Positions 44,155 through 52,929 are shown, counted from the first letter of the stretch. The stretch is DNA of 64,000 bases from Psychrobacter sp. UBA3480 (GCF_002377945.1 NZ_DFQV01000028.1:29459-93458); one strand, 5' to 3'. Program-made: numbers and translations. Notes: a model not told the origin generated them from the letters alone.

Positions 44155-44592
44155 ATGAAGAATCTGTATGAGTTGGTTCCGGTTGGTCCAGTAGACACCA
44201 TGGATGATAACGCCCGTATTATATTTTTTATTGTAGGCACCGCAGCAGCAATTTACCTCTTAAGAAACTATATTCCGTTACTGGAACACTGGCGAGAACT
44301 TCCAGCACCGAATTCGTATGTGGCAGCGTTTTATCATTATACTTTGGGATACCCAACCGCTGCAGGCAATGCAATATGGGATTGGGCTTCAACACTCCAT
44401 TTGACACCCTATTTCATGATAAACGCAATTATAACTCTTACGTGCATGATACTGTACTTAGGTTTTCTCTTGGCTATTGCCATCCCTGCATTGAGTGTTT
44501 TACGTGGGTTCGGCATAAGTGGAAAACTATTGATAAAACTTTTTGTTGCTCCAGTGATATTTCTTATAATATGGGATTTTTTGACCACTTAG
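44155..44592 (+). CDS. Small three-helix membrane protein, paralogue of the one at 55682
   Basis: 145 residues, hydrophobic segments near 22-45, 85-112 and 120-142. APNSYVAAFYHYTLGYPTAAGNAIWDWASTLHLTPY aligns with FPYNIIAAFYHYFFNLPIQSVGLVWRWLKLLELTPY of the minus-strand protein at 55682. It has a strong AAAGGAGAAAG site, and no Cas12a-type repeat is present in its leader, unlike the paralogue. Function unknown; an inner-membrane location is likely. Confidence 0.65.
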   Translation: MKNLYELVPVGPVDTMDDNARIIFFIVGTAAAIYLLRNYIPLLEHWRELPAPNSYVAAFYHYTLGYPTAAGNAIWDWASTLHLTPYFMINAIITLTCMILYLGFLLAIAIPALSVLRGFGISGKLLIKLFVAPVIFLIIWDFLTT

Positions 44593-44612
44593 GTTTTTCA
44601 CATCACATTTAA

Positions 44613-44646
44613 CACCTTAGAGCAGAATTCCTCTGCTTCTAAGGTA
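44613..44646. repeat. Strong hairpin without T-run
   Basis: CCTTAGA-GCAGA-attcc-TCTGC-T-TCTAAGG, a 12-bp stem with a single bulge. It may terminate weakly or have another role. Confidence 0.5.
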
Positions 44647-44673
44647 GTGGGTAGTTCATTGTTATGCGTTATT

Positions 44674-44694
44674 GATTAGGCACCACCGCCAGTC
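44674..44694 (+). promoter_or_regulatory. Leader hairpin with degenerate promoter before 44735
   Basis: GATT-A-GGC-ACCACC-GCC-AGTC fits the cassette hairpin, but no GTACGAC or clear TATAAT lies upstream. Confidence 0.5.
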
Positions 44695-44734
44695 ATCTAA
44701 TATTCAAGAAACAGAATTCAAAAGGCGATTGATC

Positions 44735-45154
44735 ATGCATTTACAGTCAAATGGAGAGAAACCACTAACACCAAAGGCACTCGCCAAGGTTAATTGCTTA
44801 TTGCTAAACGCATCATTAGCATTAACTAACGCACTGAAAGCAACACAAGATATTTATACGGATAATGCAGATAAATGGACTAGCCACAGTAGTATCCGTA
44901 ATGAAAATCCAATTGTTGAGGTATCGGTAAGATACTACGGGGAATGGGTAGAAGAATCAGAAAGCAACGAAGAGTCGGCTGATGGTCGAACGATTAACGA
45001 TTGCGACCACCTAGTATTGAAGCATGCCGACGCCGTATCTATTATCGCGCTGATCAACGAAGCGCTAAAGCCTTATAAAAAAGTACAAGTAAGCTGCAGC
45101 ATTAGTGAAAAATGCTATTTGCGTTTCTCTTTAAGCGTCAAAAAACCAGTTTAA
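44735..45154 (+). CDS. Unknown cassette protein, 139 aa
   Basis: Not recognised. A helical start (LTPKALAKVNCLLLNASLALTNALKAT) and a beta-rich second half (VEVSVRYYGEWVEESES..., VQVSCSISEKCYLRFSLSV). ATG at 44735 is chosen; a longer frame from a TTG at 44672 would run through the leader hairpin. It lies 81 bases upstream of the TerF-like gene. Confidence 0.5.
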   Translation: MHLQSNGEKPLTPKALAKVNCLLLNASLALTNALKATQDIYTDNADKWTSHSSIRNENPIVEVSVRYYGEWVEESESNEESADGRTINDCDHLVLKHADAVSIIALINEALKPYKKVQVSCSISEKCYLRFSLSVKKPV

Positions 45155-45235
45155 AAGCAACTAAAAACCATCAACGGCTATCAATGAGTGTTTCAAAAAA
45201 CACTTTAAACCAAACCAAACTGAGGATAACAATAC

Positions 45236-46513
45236 ATGCAAACATTAACTGTCGGACAAAGATTGCCGCTCAGCAATCTCTCAATCAATGAAGCAAACCT
45301 TATTTCTTTGAAATTTACGCGAGAAGCCTCTATTGACATGGATATTAGCTGCTTTGCGCTAGATAGCTCGGGCAAGCTTATCAGTGATGATTACATGGTA
45401 TTTTACAATCAGGTATTGTCGCCTTGTGGGGCTATTAAATTGGCGGCTTATGATGCAGATACGTCGGCAGGGAAACGTCTACAGGCGAGTTTTGATGTAA
45501 ATCTTAGCAACCTACCATCTAATGTGGAAACCCTATACTTTGTACTGTCGGCAGAAACACCCTTAAATCAAGTACAGAGTATGGATGTTGGTATTTGGCA
45601 GAACGATCAGAAAGCGAATGCTGGCTTTGCATCCTCTGATTTCGGACAAACTCAAGCAAGTATGTTGATGATGCTTTATCTAAAAGGTGGTGTGTGGCGA
45701 GTGACCAGCGTGGCCCAGGGTTTTAATGGCGGTCTGGCAGCGATCGTCAAGCACTTTGGCGGCGATGTCGAAGACGGCGGCAGCGATGCTGTTGTTGCAC
45801 CAAAGAAGATATCCATTGAAAAGGTCATGCTAGAAAAAGCGCCCAAACTTGTAAACCTTGCTAAGAAGGCAACTATCTCACTTGAAAAAAAGCAGCTGCA
45901 GAATCTAACGGCAAAGGTTGCGCTAGTATTGGATGCATCAGGTTCAATGAATCATCAATATAAAAAAGGCGACGTGCAGGAAGTGGTTAATCGACTGTTG
46001 CCACTGGCAGTTGGGTTTGATGATGATCAATCATTGGATTGTTGGGCATTTGGTGAAAGGTGCCAGCACTTAGGCGAAATCGATCTTAATAATTATGAAG
46101 ACTTTATCGATAAAGCAGAAGGTGGCTGGCGTAAATGGAAGTTGGGATCGCGAGTAAATAATGAAGCCGCCGCTATTGCGGCTGTAAATGAATTTTATAA
46201 AGACGATGGGAAAGATGTGCCGGTATATGTCTTATTCATTAGTGATGGCGGCGTTCATGACTCGCGCGGGATCAAGGCAAGAATTACAGAGGCAGCAAAG
46301 CTACCAGTATTTTGGCAGTTTGTAGGATTAGGCGGTCGTGATTACGGTGTTCTAAAAAAGCTTGACGACATGAGTGGTCGGGTGGTCGATAACTGCGATT
46401 TCTTTGAAGTGGATAAGCTTAGTGATATGAGTGAAGAGCAACTCTACGATAGCATGTTAGAAGAGTTTCCTAGCTGGCTAAAAGAAGCGAAGGCTAAGCA
46501 TATATTGAACTAA
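45236..46513 (+). CDS. TerF-like protein: TerD domain plus vWA domain
   Basis: 425 residues. The first 190 are a TerD-type calcium-binding domain (SIDMDISCFALDSSGKLISDDYMVFYNQ, AYDADTSAGKRLQASFDVNL, MLMMLYLKGGVWRVTSVAQGFNGGL). The C-terminal half is a von Willebrand A domain with MIDAS residues D233-S235-S237 (LDASGSMNHQYKKG) and FISDGG. This is the TerF layout from tellurite/stress operons. It has a separate unit here, ending in a terminator, 8 kb from the TerB triad with which it may cooperate. Confidence 0.9.
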   Translation: MQTLTVGQRLPLSNLSINEANLISLKFTREASIDMDISCFALDSSGKLISDDYMVFYNQVLSPCGAIKLAAYDADTSAGKRLQASFDVNLSNLPSNVETLYFVLSAETPLNQVQSMDVGIWQNDQKANAGFASSDFGQTQASMLMMLYLKGGVWRVTSVAQGFNGGLAAIVKHFGGDVEDGGSDAVVAPKKISIEKVMLEKAPKLVNLAKKATISLEKKQLQNLTAKVALVLDASGSMNHQYKKGDVQEVVNRLLPLAVGFDDDQSLDCWAFGERCQHLGEIDLNNYEDFIDKAEGGWRKWKLGSRVNNEAAAIAAVNEFYKDDGKDVPVYVLFISDGGVHDSRGIKARITEAAKLPVFWQFVGLGGRDYGVLKKLDDMSGRVVDNCDFFEVDKLSDMSEEQLYDSMLEEFPSWLKEAKAKHILN

Positions 46514-46536
46514 TTTTTACATATTACAGAAACCGT

Positions 46537-46567
46537 AAGCCACCTAGTCATCTAGGTGGCTTTTTTT
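46537..46567 (+). terminator. Rho-independent terminator
   Basis: AAGCCACCTAG/CTAGGTGGCTT with seven T. Confidence 0.9.
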
Positions 46568-46647
46568 GTAGTCTTAGTTCTATGGTCGGAGTATAACCAA
46601 TATGCAGACAGGCAAAAGCATCGGAAACGGGTTTTTATAATTAGTTA

Positions 46648-46753
46648 TCTTCTTTAATAAGCTTTAATTATCTTTAATTATCTTTAATAGTGCTTGATAA
46701 TGTACGACTTATTGGTTATAATAACACTTAAGAAGTAGGCATAAGGTCACTTC
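46648..46753 (+). promoter_or_regulatory. Cassette promoter and leader hairpin for the pentapeptide gene
   Basis: Upstream TCTTTAATTA-type AT repeats (46648-46690), TTGATA, 17-bp spacer with GTACGACTTATTGG, TATAAT at 46717-46722, then GAAGT-A-GGC-ATAAG-GTC-ACTTC (46732-46753). The arm GAAGT/ACTTC is compensated relative to other copies. Confidence 0.8.
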
Positions 46754-46775
46754 AAAACCAATTAAAGGCAATATT

Positions 46776-48062
46776 ATGAATACATACAACCAAATTACCA
46801 AAGCACAATTACTATCGATGTTATCTGCAGGTGAGTCGCTTATTGATGTGGATATCAAAGGTGCGCAGTTACACGGAATTCAACTAGAAAACACTTCGTT
46901 TAGCGGTCTGGATCTTGAAGGTGTGGTATTGCATGGAGCAGTACTGACAAACATTGATTTCACTGACTCGTGTTTAAAAAAAGCTGTATTGATTGATGCT
47001 AAGTTGATTGACTGCAAGCTGGAAAAAGCAGACTTATCTGATGCTGACCTTACTAATTGCCAGATGAAAAATACAAAGGCGGCTTTGGCTAATTTCACTA
47101 GAGCTAAACTTTCAAAAGCCAATCTTTCTAAAAGCGACTTACGTGAAGCAATTTTTAAAGAAGCAAACTTAGAGCAGGCCGACTTAACTTGCACACTTAT
47201 TGAAAAAGCAGTTTTTGAAAAAGCTGAAATGAAACGAGCCAACTTGAGCGATGCCGAAGGGGTAGAGTGTGATTTTTCATTAGCCAATATGTATAGGACT
47301 AAAGCGACGAACCTAAAAGCCGAAAGCAGTAGTTTTAAAGATGCTGTATTAACAAAAGCAGATCTTACCAACAGTTTTCTACGTTCAGGAGATTTTGATG
47401 GCTGCATGGCTGTAGATGCATTGTTCAAAGAAAGTGATATGAATTCATGCACGCTTACCAATGGTAATTTTGAGGGTACTGATTTCTTTAATTGCGAATT
47501 AAGTTATGCCAATTTCCTACGATCGAATATCGAGCGTGCGGATTTCTCAGAAGCACTTATGAATAATGCAGAGATGGAATATGTGTCAGGTGAAGCCGCA
47601 AATTTCACAAATGCAAATATTAGTGAGTCCAATCTACAGGGCTCTGATCTAAGTTATGGGGACTTCACTCAAGCAACATTAACATCGATCAACGGTGCTA
47701 ATGCAAACTTTGAATACAGTCAGGTTGAAGATGCGGATTTTTCTAAAGCAGATTTTGATACAACCCACTTGTCAGGACTAGTAGGGAAAAATGTTAATTT
47801 TACAGAAATTAATGCGCAAGAGACTGATTTTTCCTCAAGCAATATCCCAGGCGCGGATTTTAGCGAAAGCGATATTAAAGAATCAGATATGAGTGGTATC
47901 AATATGAAAGGTGGTTTTATTAGTAACACTGAATTTATTACAGTTAATTTAAGCAACGCTATACTTGAAAACGTTAGTCATGATCATGTTTTATTCTCTG
48001 ATATGAATTTTGATAGCGTGGTAGCAGACAGTGACCTAAAAGCGAAGATTGACAGTCTGTAA
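46776..48062 (+). CDS. Pentapeptide-repeat protein, 428 aa
   Basis: Almost the whole length after residue 30 is A(D/N)(L/F)XX repeats (for example ADLSDADLTNCQMKN, ANFTRAKLSKANLSKSDLREAIF), a long beta-helix solenoid of about 75 repeats. No membrane segment or enzyme domain is attached. Possible roles are DNA mimicry or scaffold. It is a single-gene cassette with the shared promoter and terminator. Confidence 0.9.
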   Translation: MNTYNQITKAQLLSMLSAGESLIDVDIKGAQLHGIQLENTSFSGLDLEGVVLHGAVLTNIDFTDSCLKKAVLIDAKLIDCKLEKADLSDADLTNCQMKNTKAALANFTRAKLSKANLSKSDLREAIFKEANLEQADLTCTLIEKAVFEKAEMKRANLSDAEGVECDFSLANMYRTKATNLKAESSSFKDAVLTKADLTNSFLRSGDFDGCMAVDALFKESDMNSCTLTNGNFEGTDFFNCELSYANFLRSNIERADFSEALMNNAEMEYVSGEAANFTNANISESNLQGSDLSYGDFTQATLTSINGANANFEYSQVEDADFSKADFDTTHLSGLVGKNVNFTEINAQETDFSSSNIPGADFSESDIKESDMSGINMKGGFISNTEFITVNLSNAILENVSHDHVLFSDMNFDSVVADSDLKAKIDSL

Positions 48063-48086
48063 TCTGTCGCTTTATAGCAACAGCAG

Positions 48087-48115
48087 AGCCGTTCTAGCTT
48101 ATAGAACGGCTTTTT
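48087..48115 (+). terminator. Terminator of the recurrent cassette type
   Basis: AGCCGTTCTA-gctta-TAGAACGGCT with five T, a fully paired version of the recurrent terminator. Confidence 0.85.
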
Positions 48116-48245
48116 GATGCTGGCACCGCATGAAGCTGATTTCGGCTTTCGTGGTTGGTGTATGGCGCATTTGAGTCATAGACAGACAAGGCCAGTCGCC
48201 AATTTTCAAAGAATAAAAAATTAATAAGTACTTGTTAGAATGTTA

Positions 48246-48327
48246 TTTTAAAATAAATAGTGAAAAAACATAGACAATGTACGATATATTGGCTATAATT
48301 AATTTCTGGTCAGGCGTTATGCCGACC
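48246..48327 (+). promoter_or_regulatory. Cassette promoter and leader hairpin for the H-NS gene
   Basis: TTAAAATAAATAG element, TAGACA, spacer with GTACGATATATTGG, TATAAT at 48294-48299, then a perfect GGTC-A-GGC-GTTAT-GCC-GACC (48308-48327). Confidence 0.8.
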
Positions 48328-48689
48328 TAATTTGTTCATAAATAAGTAAATAAATACGACAAAACCAAACATTTACCTCTGTTTTTGAGCATAAGATATT
48401 CGTTTTAGACGAAGTAGTCAGTATTAATCTGGCACTCATCGTTTAGATGTTATGCAGCTTAATAATCAGAATGTTATTATGTGCAGCTTTTCACACTAAC
48501 TAAGATCAGTAAGTCAGTGAATCACAGTTATTTCGCCACATAAAATATTGATTTAAAAAGCATGTGTTTAATCTGGTGAGTAACTTATAAGCACTTTCTA
48601 CTCAGTTTTTGTAGAAAATGTTTTGCTCGAAATGGCTTGAGGTTATAAAAACTCAAAGCTTCAATCAACTAAATAAGATGGATGTGATT
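48328..48689 (+). other. Long 5' leader of the H-NS gene
   Basis: About 360 bases without a convincing gene between promoter hairpin and start. It contains TTTCTAC-tcagttttt-GTAGAAA (about 48595-48618), a 7-bp stem that recalls a Cas12a repeat but has a nine-base loop. A long leader suggests post-transcriptional control. Confidence 0.45.
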
Positions 48690-48998
48690 ATGTTAGATAT
48701 CGAAAACTTAAACGTTAATGAACTACAAGAGCTTATTCAACAGGCTGAGACATTAACTATCCGCAAGCAAGAAAATCAGATGATGGAAGCCTATAAGCAG
48801 TTCGAAAACATTGCTAAAGAGTGCAATAGTACGATTAGTGAAATTTTAGGGGCTGGTCGTAAGCTTGCTTCGAAAAGAAGTATTCGTTATGCGAATCCAG
48901 AAAATAACGAAGAGACCTGGACTGGTCGCGGTCGTAAGCCTCTATGGTTGATTGCTGCACTTGAAGACGGGCGTAAGTTGTCGGAATTTGAAGTATAA
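48690..48998 (+). CDS. H-NS family nucleoid protein
   Basis: 102 residues. The N-terminal half is a coiled-coil oligomerisation region (LNVNELQELIQQAETLTIRKQENQMMEAYKQF) and the C-terminus the H-NS DNA-binding motif (RYANPENNEETWTGRGRKPLWLIAALEDGRKLSEF). It binds AT-rich DNA and silences transcription; plasmid copies reduce the cost of carriage. ATG 48690 follows GGATG and gives the usual family start. It could bind the AT-rich elements ahead of every cassette promoter, including its own. Confidence 0.9.
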   Translation: MLDIENLNVNELQELIQQAETLTIRKQENQMMEAYKQFENIAKECNSTISEILGAGRKLASKRSIRYANPENNEETWTGRGRKPLWLIAALEDGRKLSEFEV

Positions 48999-49024
48999 GT
49001 ACCGCTAAGCTCAGCTCAGTACTA

Positions 49025-49055
49025 AAGCCTGCATCGAAAGACGCAGGCTTTTTTA
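49025..49055 (+). terminator. Rho-independent terminator
   Basis: AAGCCTGC/GCAGGCTT with T-run. Confidence 0.85.
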
Positions 49056-49097
49056 TAGCAGCAATAGTGGTTATGATTCGAATAATACATAAGCCGT

Positions 49098-49973
49098 ATG
49101 GAGCAACCTCTGATGTCAGCCTATAAAGATCTAAGTGGGTTATTTGTTAGAAGCAAGGTTATGAAATATCAGAATGGCGACTTAAGCGCTATTGATAAAG
49201 TTCTGCACAAACATTCACTCACCTCTGTATACCAAGGGTTGTCATATTCAGAGGCGTTAAAGAAAATATACCAGTCGCTTGTCATTAATTATCAAAATGA
49301 ATATGTAATAAAGAACGAATTCTTGAATAGATACCTTGCACCAAATTTAGCAGGTACAGATTCTATTGTTCTTAATGAGCTAAAAATGGGGCCTGCTACC
49401 GTGGACTTATGCTTTATTTCAGAAAGTTCATGTGCTTATGAGATCAAAACGGCCTTAGATAGCGATGCGCGCTTAGCTGCGCAGCTAAATACTTATAATC
49501 GGGTATTCAATAAGGTTTCAGTTATATTCCCTTTAGAGCATTATTTGAAATATAAGAAGTATGGCGATAGAGCCAATCTGATCGCTTATAGTGACGAGGG
49601 GAGGGTGTTTGAGACCATAGGAACCATAAAGCCCAATAGTGCTATAGACGTAGACTCTCTAATGGTCTTTTTACACACGAAAGAATACATGAGCATTGTC
49701 AGTACTTACTACGAGAGAGAGATAATTGTAAATGATTTTGAGCGATTTAATGTGTGTAAAGAGATGATCAGGCAAATTCCTTTTGACGAGCTTAACATCC
49801 TAGTACTTGATGCTATCAAGAGCAGACGGCTCCAGGTGAAAAGCAGGCGGATTAATAACTTCTTTTTTAGCAAAGAACACAATGAATTGAATCAAATATC
49901 GTTAGCACTCAATTTAAATCAGGGTGCAGGGTTGGATTTGGTACACGTACTTAGCAATAGTTTTGTGGATTAG
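49098..49973 (+). CDS. sce7726 family protein, PD-(D/E)XK nuclease-like, 291 aa
   Basis: The core INEF/LNEL...ATVDLCFISESSCAYEIKTALDSDARLAAQLNTYNRVFNKVSVI has the D...ExK pattern and the Q-x-x-x-Y-x-x-x-F block of the sce7726 family. It is longer than the 200-residue relative at 10382, with extra helical C-terminal sequence (VKSRRINNFFFSKEHNEL). A start at 49113 (MSAYKDL) is also possible. No clear promoter lies between it and the H-NS terminator. Substrate and partner unknown. Confidence 0.75.
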   Translation: MEQPLMSAYKDLSGLFVRSKVMKYQNGDLSAIDKVLHKHSLTSVYQGLSYSEALKKIYQSLVINYQNEYVIKNEFLNRYLAPNLAGTDSIVLNELKMGPATVDLCFISESSCAYEIKTALDSDARLAAQLNTYNRVFNKVSVIFPLEHYLKYKKYGDRANLIAYSDEGRVFETIGTIKPNSAIDVDSLMVFLHTKEYMSIVSTYYEREIIVNDFERFNVCKEMIRQIPFDELNILVLDAIKSRRLQVKSRRINNFFFSKEHNELNQISLALNLNQGAGLDLVHVLSNSFVD

Positions 49974-49997
49974 TTTTTAAAATAAACATTGAAAAGG

Positions 49998-50057
49998 TTG
50001 ACCGAGTACGATATCTTGGTTATTATATACATTAAAGCTAGGCTCTTTGCCAACTTT
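49998..50057 (+). promoter_or_regulatory. Orphan cassette promoter and hairpin
   Basis: TTGACC, 17-bp spacer with GTACGATATCTTGG, TATTAT at 50021-50026, then a hairpin around GGC-TCTTT-GCC. Only an eight-codon frame follows before the next promoter, so the gene it served is probably lost. Confidence 0.6.
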
Positions 50058-50106
50058 GATAAAAATATTCGAAAAAGTGTATGAAAACGTCATTTTTTAT
50101 AGATAT

Positions 50107-50158
50107 TTAAAATAAATAGTAAATAACTATAGACACAGTACGACTTATTGGGTATAAT
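50107..50158 (+). promoter_or_regulatory. Cassette promoter for the nuclease gene at 50205
   Basis: TTAAAATAAATAG element, TAGACA, 17-bp spacer with GTACGACTTATTGGG, TATAAT at 50153-50158. No leader hairpin of the usual kind. Confidence 0.8.
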
Positions 50159-50204
50159 AATACAAAGAACAGTTAACTCCTTCCAGTATGATTAGGAAAA
50201 TGAA

Positions 50205-50903
50205 ATGAAGCACCTAACGTTGATTGCAGCGATAAGCTTAGTGGCATTATCTGGGTGCGATTCGGCAGAAGAAATTCAGACTCCGGTGCCAGAGAGCACT
50301 GTTACTGAACAATCAATGCCTGATAATGCAGTAGAGCTTGTAGCCCCAGACAGCCAGGACCCTGCGGATTTAATAGCTAGCGCTATAAAACTCGGTAACT
50401 TTAAAACCCTAACAGTAACACCGGATGGTGATGTCATAGGAAAGCCAATCAATCCAAGTTTAGCAGATGGATGGAAGCGGGTTAGTGTTAGCGGGGCCAG
50501 AGTTATTGACGGCGATACTGTTGAAGTGAAATATGCTGATGGTCGTGAAAGTGATAGAGTCCGATTGATTGGAATCGATGCGCCGGAGTCAAAACAGAAA
50601 TTTGGCGATGTGAGTAAGTCCACGCTCGAAGAATGCATTGGCGATAAACCGGTTACGATTACCTATAAAGAGATCGATAAATACGGCAGGCTATTAGGAA
50701 AGGTTTTTGCAGGTAGTACCGACTGTAACTACAGACAAATGGTCGCAGGATCTGCTTGGCACTACAAACAATATGCTAATGGCCAACCGAATGATGATGC
50801 AGATATCTATGCTGATGCAGAGAAAGTTGCTCAGCTGCTAAATCAGGGACTATGGAGCGACATAAATGCTCAAGAGCCATGGAGTTTTCGAAAAGAAAAC
50901 TAA
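50205..50903 (+). CDS. SNase-like thermonuclease lipoprotein
   Basis: 232 residues. Lipoprotein signal with LSGC (Cys about 18), an acidic/Pro linker, then the staphylococcal-nuclease fold from about 95: VIDGDTVEVKY, DRVRLIGIDAPES (catalytic Arg and Glu) and DKYGRLLGKVF (second Arg). It should cut DNA or RNA outside the cytoplasm, either in the periplasm or at the outer membrane. It is the first gene of a run with a double-HTH regulator and a WG-repeat lipoprotein. Confidence 0.88.
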   Translation: MKHLTLIAAISLVALSGCDSAEEIQTPVPESTVTEQSMPDNAVELVAPDSQDPADLIASAIKLGNFKTLTVTPDGDVIGKPINPSLADGWKRVSVSGARVIDGDTVEVKYADGRESDRVRLIGIDAPESKQKFGDVSKSTLEECIGDKPVTITYKEIDKYGRLLGKVFAGSTDCNYRQMVAGSAWHYKQYANGQPNDDADIYADAEKVAQLLNQGLWSDINAQEPWSFRKEN

Positions 50904-50918
50904 ACGATTAGGCACAGC

Positions 50919-50945
50919 CAATTTAATTTAATTTAATTTAATTTT
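50919..50945. repeat. TTTAA tandem repeat
   Basis: About four to five copies of TTTAA between the nuclease and the double-HTH gene. Slippage here could alter spacing between the two genes. Confidence 0.7.
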
Positions 50946-50965
50946 TAACTATAGAGGTAATTATT

Positions 50966-51754
50966 ATGAAAAACACTACTGATAAAAAAATCCAGATTTC
51001 TGATAGCGATATCAAAGCTATGCATGGGAACCTAATTCTAAATCCGCCAGCAGACAACAAAGAGGCTGGCAAGACGATCATGAAGTACCTTGAGAAGACC
51101 GATCTGACAGCGATCGAGTTAGGCGAGATCATGGGTTTTGGTAAACGTAGCCGCGTCTCAATGCTTGAGTTTGAGCATGGCCGTGTGAAGATTAAACCTA
51201 TCACATATACACTTTTTGCTATTGCGCTAGGTTTCCACCCAGCTTTACCTGAAAAGTTCGACTTGAAAAACAAGCTTGTCTTTACGGTCAACGAAACAGA
51301 AGATGTTGATTATGCTCTCTGGTTGCGCGAAGCATTAGACGAACGTGGTCTTGAGCCAGGTAACATGTTTGATCACTTGTCTGCAGCAGGTCAAAAATCT
51401 CGCAGCGTTCCTGCAGATGTTATTGAGAAGATCTTATCTGGTGAGTACGAGCCTCTTGCTAGAGAGTGGGGCTTCATTCAGCTAGCGCTTGATAAATTTG
51501 TGAGCGGATTTGATTATCCTAAATCTATTCGTGAGTACCGTGAGTCGATTGGTGACTCTCAACCAAACTTTGCACTAAAGGTTGGTCTTGGTGGCCAAAC
51601 AATTGGTAACTACGAGACAAATGTGATGCTTCCTGCAGATCACGTCTGGGCAGTAATCATGCTAGCTTTAGACATGCATCCAAGCTTCTCTATGTTGACT
51701 GGTAATAAAGATGATGCTCCACTTAACGAAGTAGCCGCGGCGGATGTTGCATAA
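50966..51754 (+). CDS. Double helix-turn-helix protein, 262 aa
   Basis: Two XRE-like modules surround a central domain: residues 27-75 (TIMKYLEKTDLTAIELGEIMGFGKRSRVSMLEFEHGRVKI) and 195-240 (IREYRESIGDSQPNFALKVGLGGQTIGNYETNVMLP). It shares the layout LDKFVSGFDYPKSI...LALDMHPSF with the protein at 54105 (LDEYASGFNYSKEL...LALGFHPQI), so they are paralogues. Probably a DNA-binding regulator; GTACGACTT or the AT-rich elements are candidate sites, not shown. AGAGGTAATT precedes the ATG. Confidence 0.7.
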   Translation: MKNTTDKKIQISDSDIKAMHGNLILNPPADNKEAGKTIMKYLEKTDLTAIELGEIMGFGKRSRVSMLEFEHGRVKIKPITYTLFAIALGFHPALPEKFDLKNKLVFTVNETEDVDYALWLREALDERGLEPGNMFDHLSAAGQKSRSVPADVIEKILSGEYEPLAREWGFIQLALDKFVSGFDYPKSIREYRESIGDSQPNFALKVGLGGQTIGNYETNVMLPADHVWAVIMLALDMHPSFSMLTGNKDDAPLNEVAAADVA

Positions 51755-51823
51755 AAGATAATTTACCATGAAGCTTAGTTTGGCAGGTATACGCCAAAAC
51801 AACTTCGAAAAGGAATATATTTA

Positions 51824-52825
51824 ATGGCACCACTTAGAAGTACTTTGACATTCTTAGCTTGCATTAGCCTGTCACTCGTAGGATGCGACTCTAACGCCGA
51901 AGGACAAGATAACCCTCAAAAGAGAACGAATGATAGCTCTGCTGTCACTCAAGACACAGAAGAGAGTCAGTCTACTCAAGAATTAGGTCTGCAGCCTTTT
52001 GCTGATAACAGCAGCCACCTATGCGGGTATAAGGACACACAAGGTAAGACTGTTGTGGAAGCTATTTATGACACATGTGGCCCTATGAGCGACGGTATGG
52101 CTTATGTAGGAGTGTTCCTGGACGACATGGGAGAGCAGTATAAAATTGGCTATATAGACCATTTGGGGAAAGTTGCAATTCCTTTAGAAAACAAAGTCGA
52201 TAATGACTGGAAGTTCGATGTCAGAGACTTTAATGAAGGATTAGCGGCGCAAAGTAAAGACGACAAATGGGGTTATATAGACAAAGAAGGCCATGTTGTT
52301 ATTGATTATATCTATGATACTGCGGGTGATTTCAATGGCGGGGCAGCTGTTGCCTCTTCAAACGACCAGAAATTTGGTCTGATAGATAAAACCGGTAAAG
52401 CAGTGGTTGCATTCAACTATGCAGATATTAGTGAGTTCAATAACGGGTTTGCAGTAGCGAAAGACCCCAAGACAAATAAGTACGGGGTTATAGATAACAA
52501 GGGCAAAGTTCACGGCGAATTTATGTGGGATGATGCTGGACTTTTCTCGGAAGGATTAGCTGCTGTCGCTATTGGTCAGGGCGAAAGTGTTAAATGGGGC
52601 TTTGTTGACGAAACAGGTTCGACGGTAATTAAACCTACATACGATATGGTATTTGTTGATATGGGAGGGGATTCGATAGATAGTATTGGAGGCCTATTCC
52701 ATGACGGTATGATTGACGTGTATGAAGAAACCCCTAACTCGTTTACCGTGATCACGATAGACAAAACAGGGAAAGAGTTAAACAAGAAGGTTTATGACAA
52801 CATGATGAGTGCTTTCACAGACTGA
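51824..52825 (+). CDS. WG-repeat lipoprotein
   Basis: 333 residues. Lipoprotein signal ending LVGC (Cys about 21), a polar linker, then about six WG-type repeats (KIGYIDHLGKVAIPL, KWGYIDKEGHVVIDYIYD, KFGLIDKTGKAVVAFNYA, KYGVIDNKGKVHGEF, KWGFVDETGSTVIKPTYD). These form beta-rich folds of unknown role at the cell surface or periplasm. AAGGAATATATTTA precedes the ATG. A terminator follows. Confidence 0.85.
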   Translation: MAPLRSTLTFLACISLSLVGCDSNAEGQDNPQKRTNDSSAVTQDTEESQSTQELGLQPFADNSSHLCGYKDTQGKTVVEAIYDTCGPMSDGMAYVGVFLDDMGEQYKIGYIDHLGKVAIPLENKVDNDWKFDVRDFNEGLAAQSKDDKWGYIDKEGHVVIDYIYDTAGDFNGGAAVASSNDQKFGLIDKTGKAVVAFNYADISEFNNGFAVAKDPKTNKYGVIDNKGKVHGEFMWDDAGLFSEGLAAVAIGQGESVKWGFVDETGSTVIKPTYDMVFVDMGGDSIDSIGGLFHDGMIDVYEETPNSFTVITIDKTGKELNKKVYDNMMSAFTD

Positions 52826-52847
52826 TTTTTTAATTATTATCATTAAT

Positions 52848-52876
52848 AAAACGGAGCTTCGGTTCCGTTTTATTTT
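52848..52876 (+). terminator. Rho-independent terminator
   Basis: AAAACGGA/TCCGTTTT stem with T-run. Confidence 0.8.
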
Positions 52877-52929
52877 GCCTAAAATACGCGCAGCCATCAT
52901 CAGAATATATCAACAAAAAGATGCCATTC

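Noticed and set aside
46880..47461. 193-codon minus-strand frame
   Set aside because: It is the antisense shadow of the repetitive pentapeptide-repeat gene.
50276..50638. 120-codon minus-strand frame
   Set aside because: Antisense to the SNase-like gene, no independent support.
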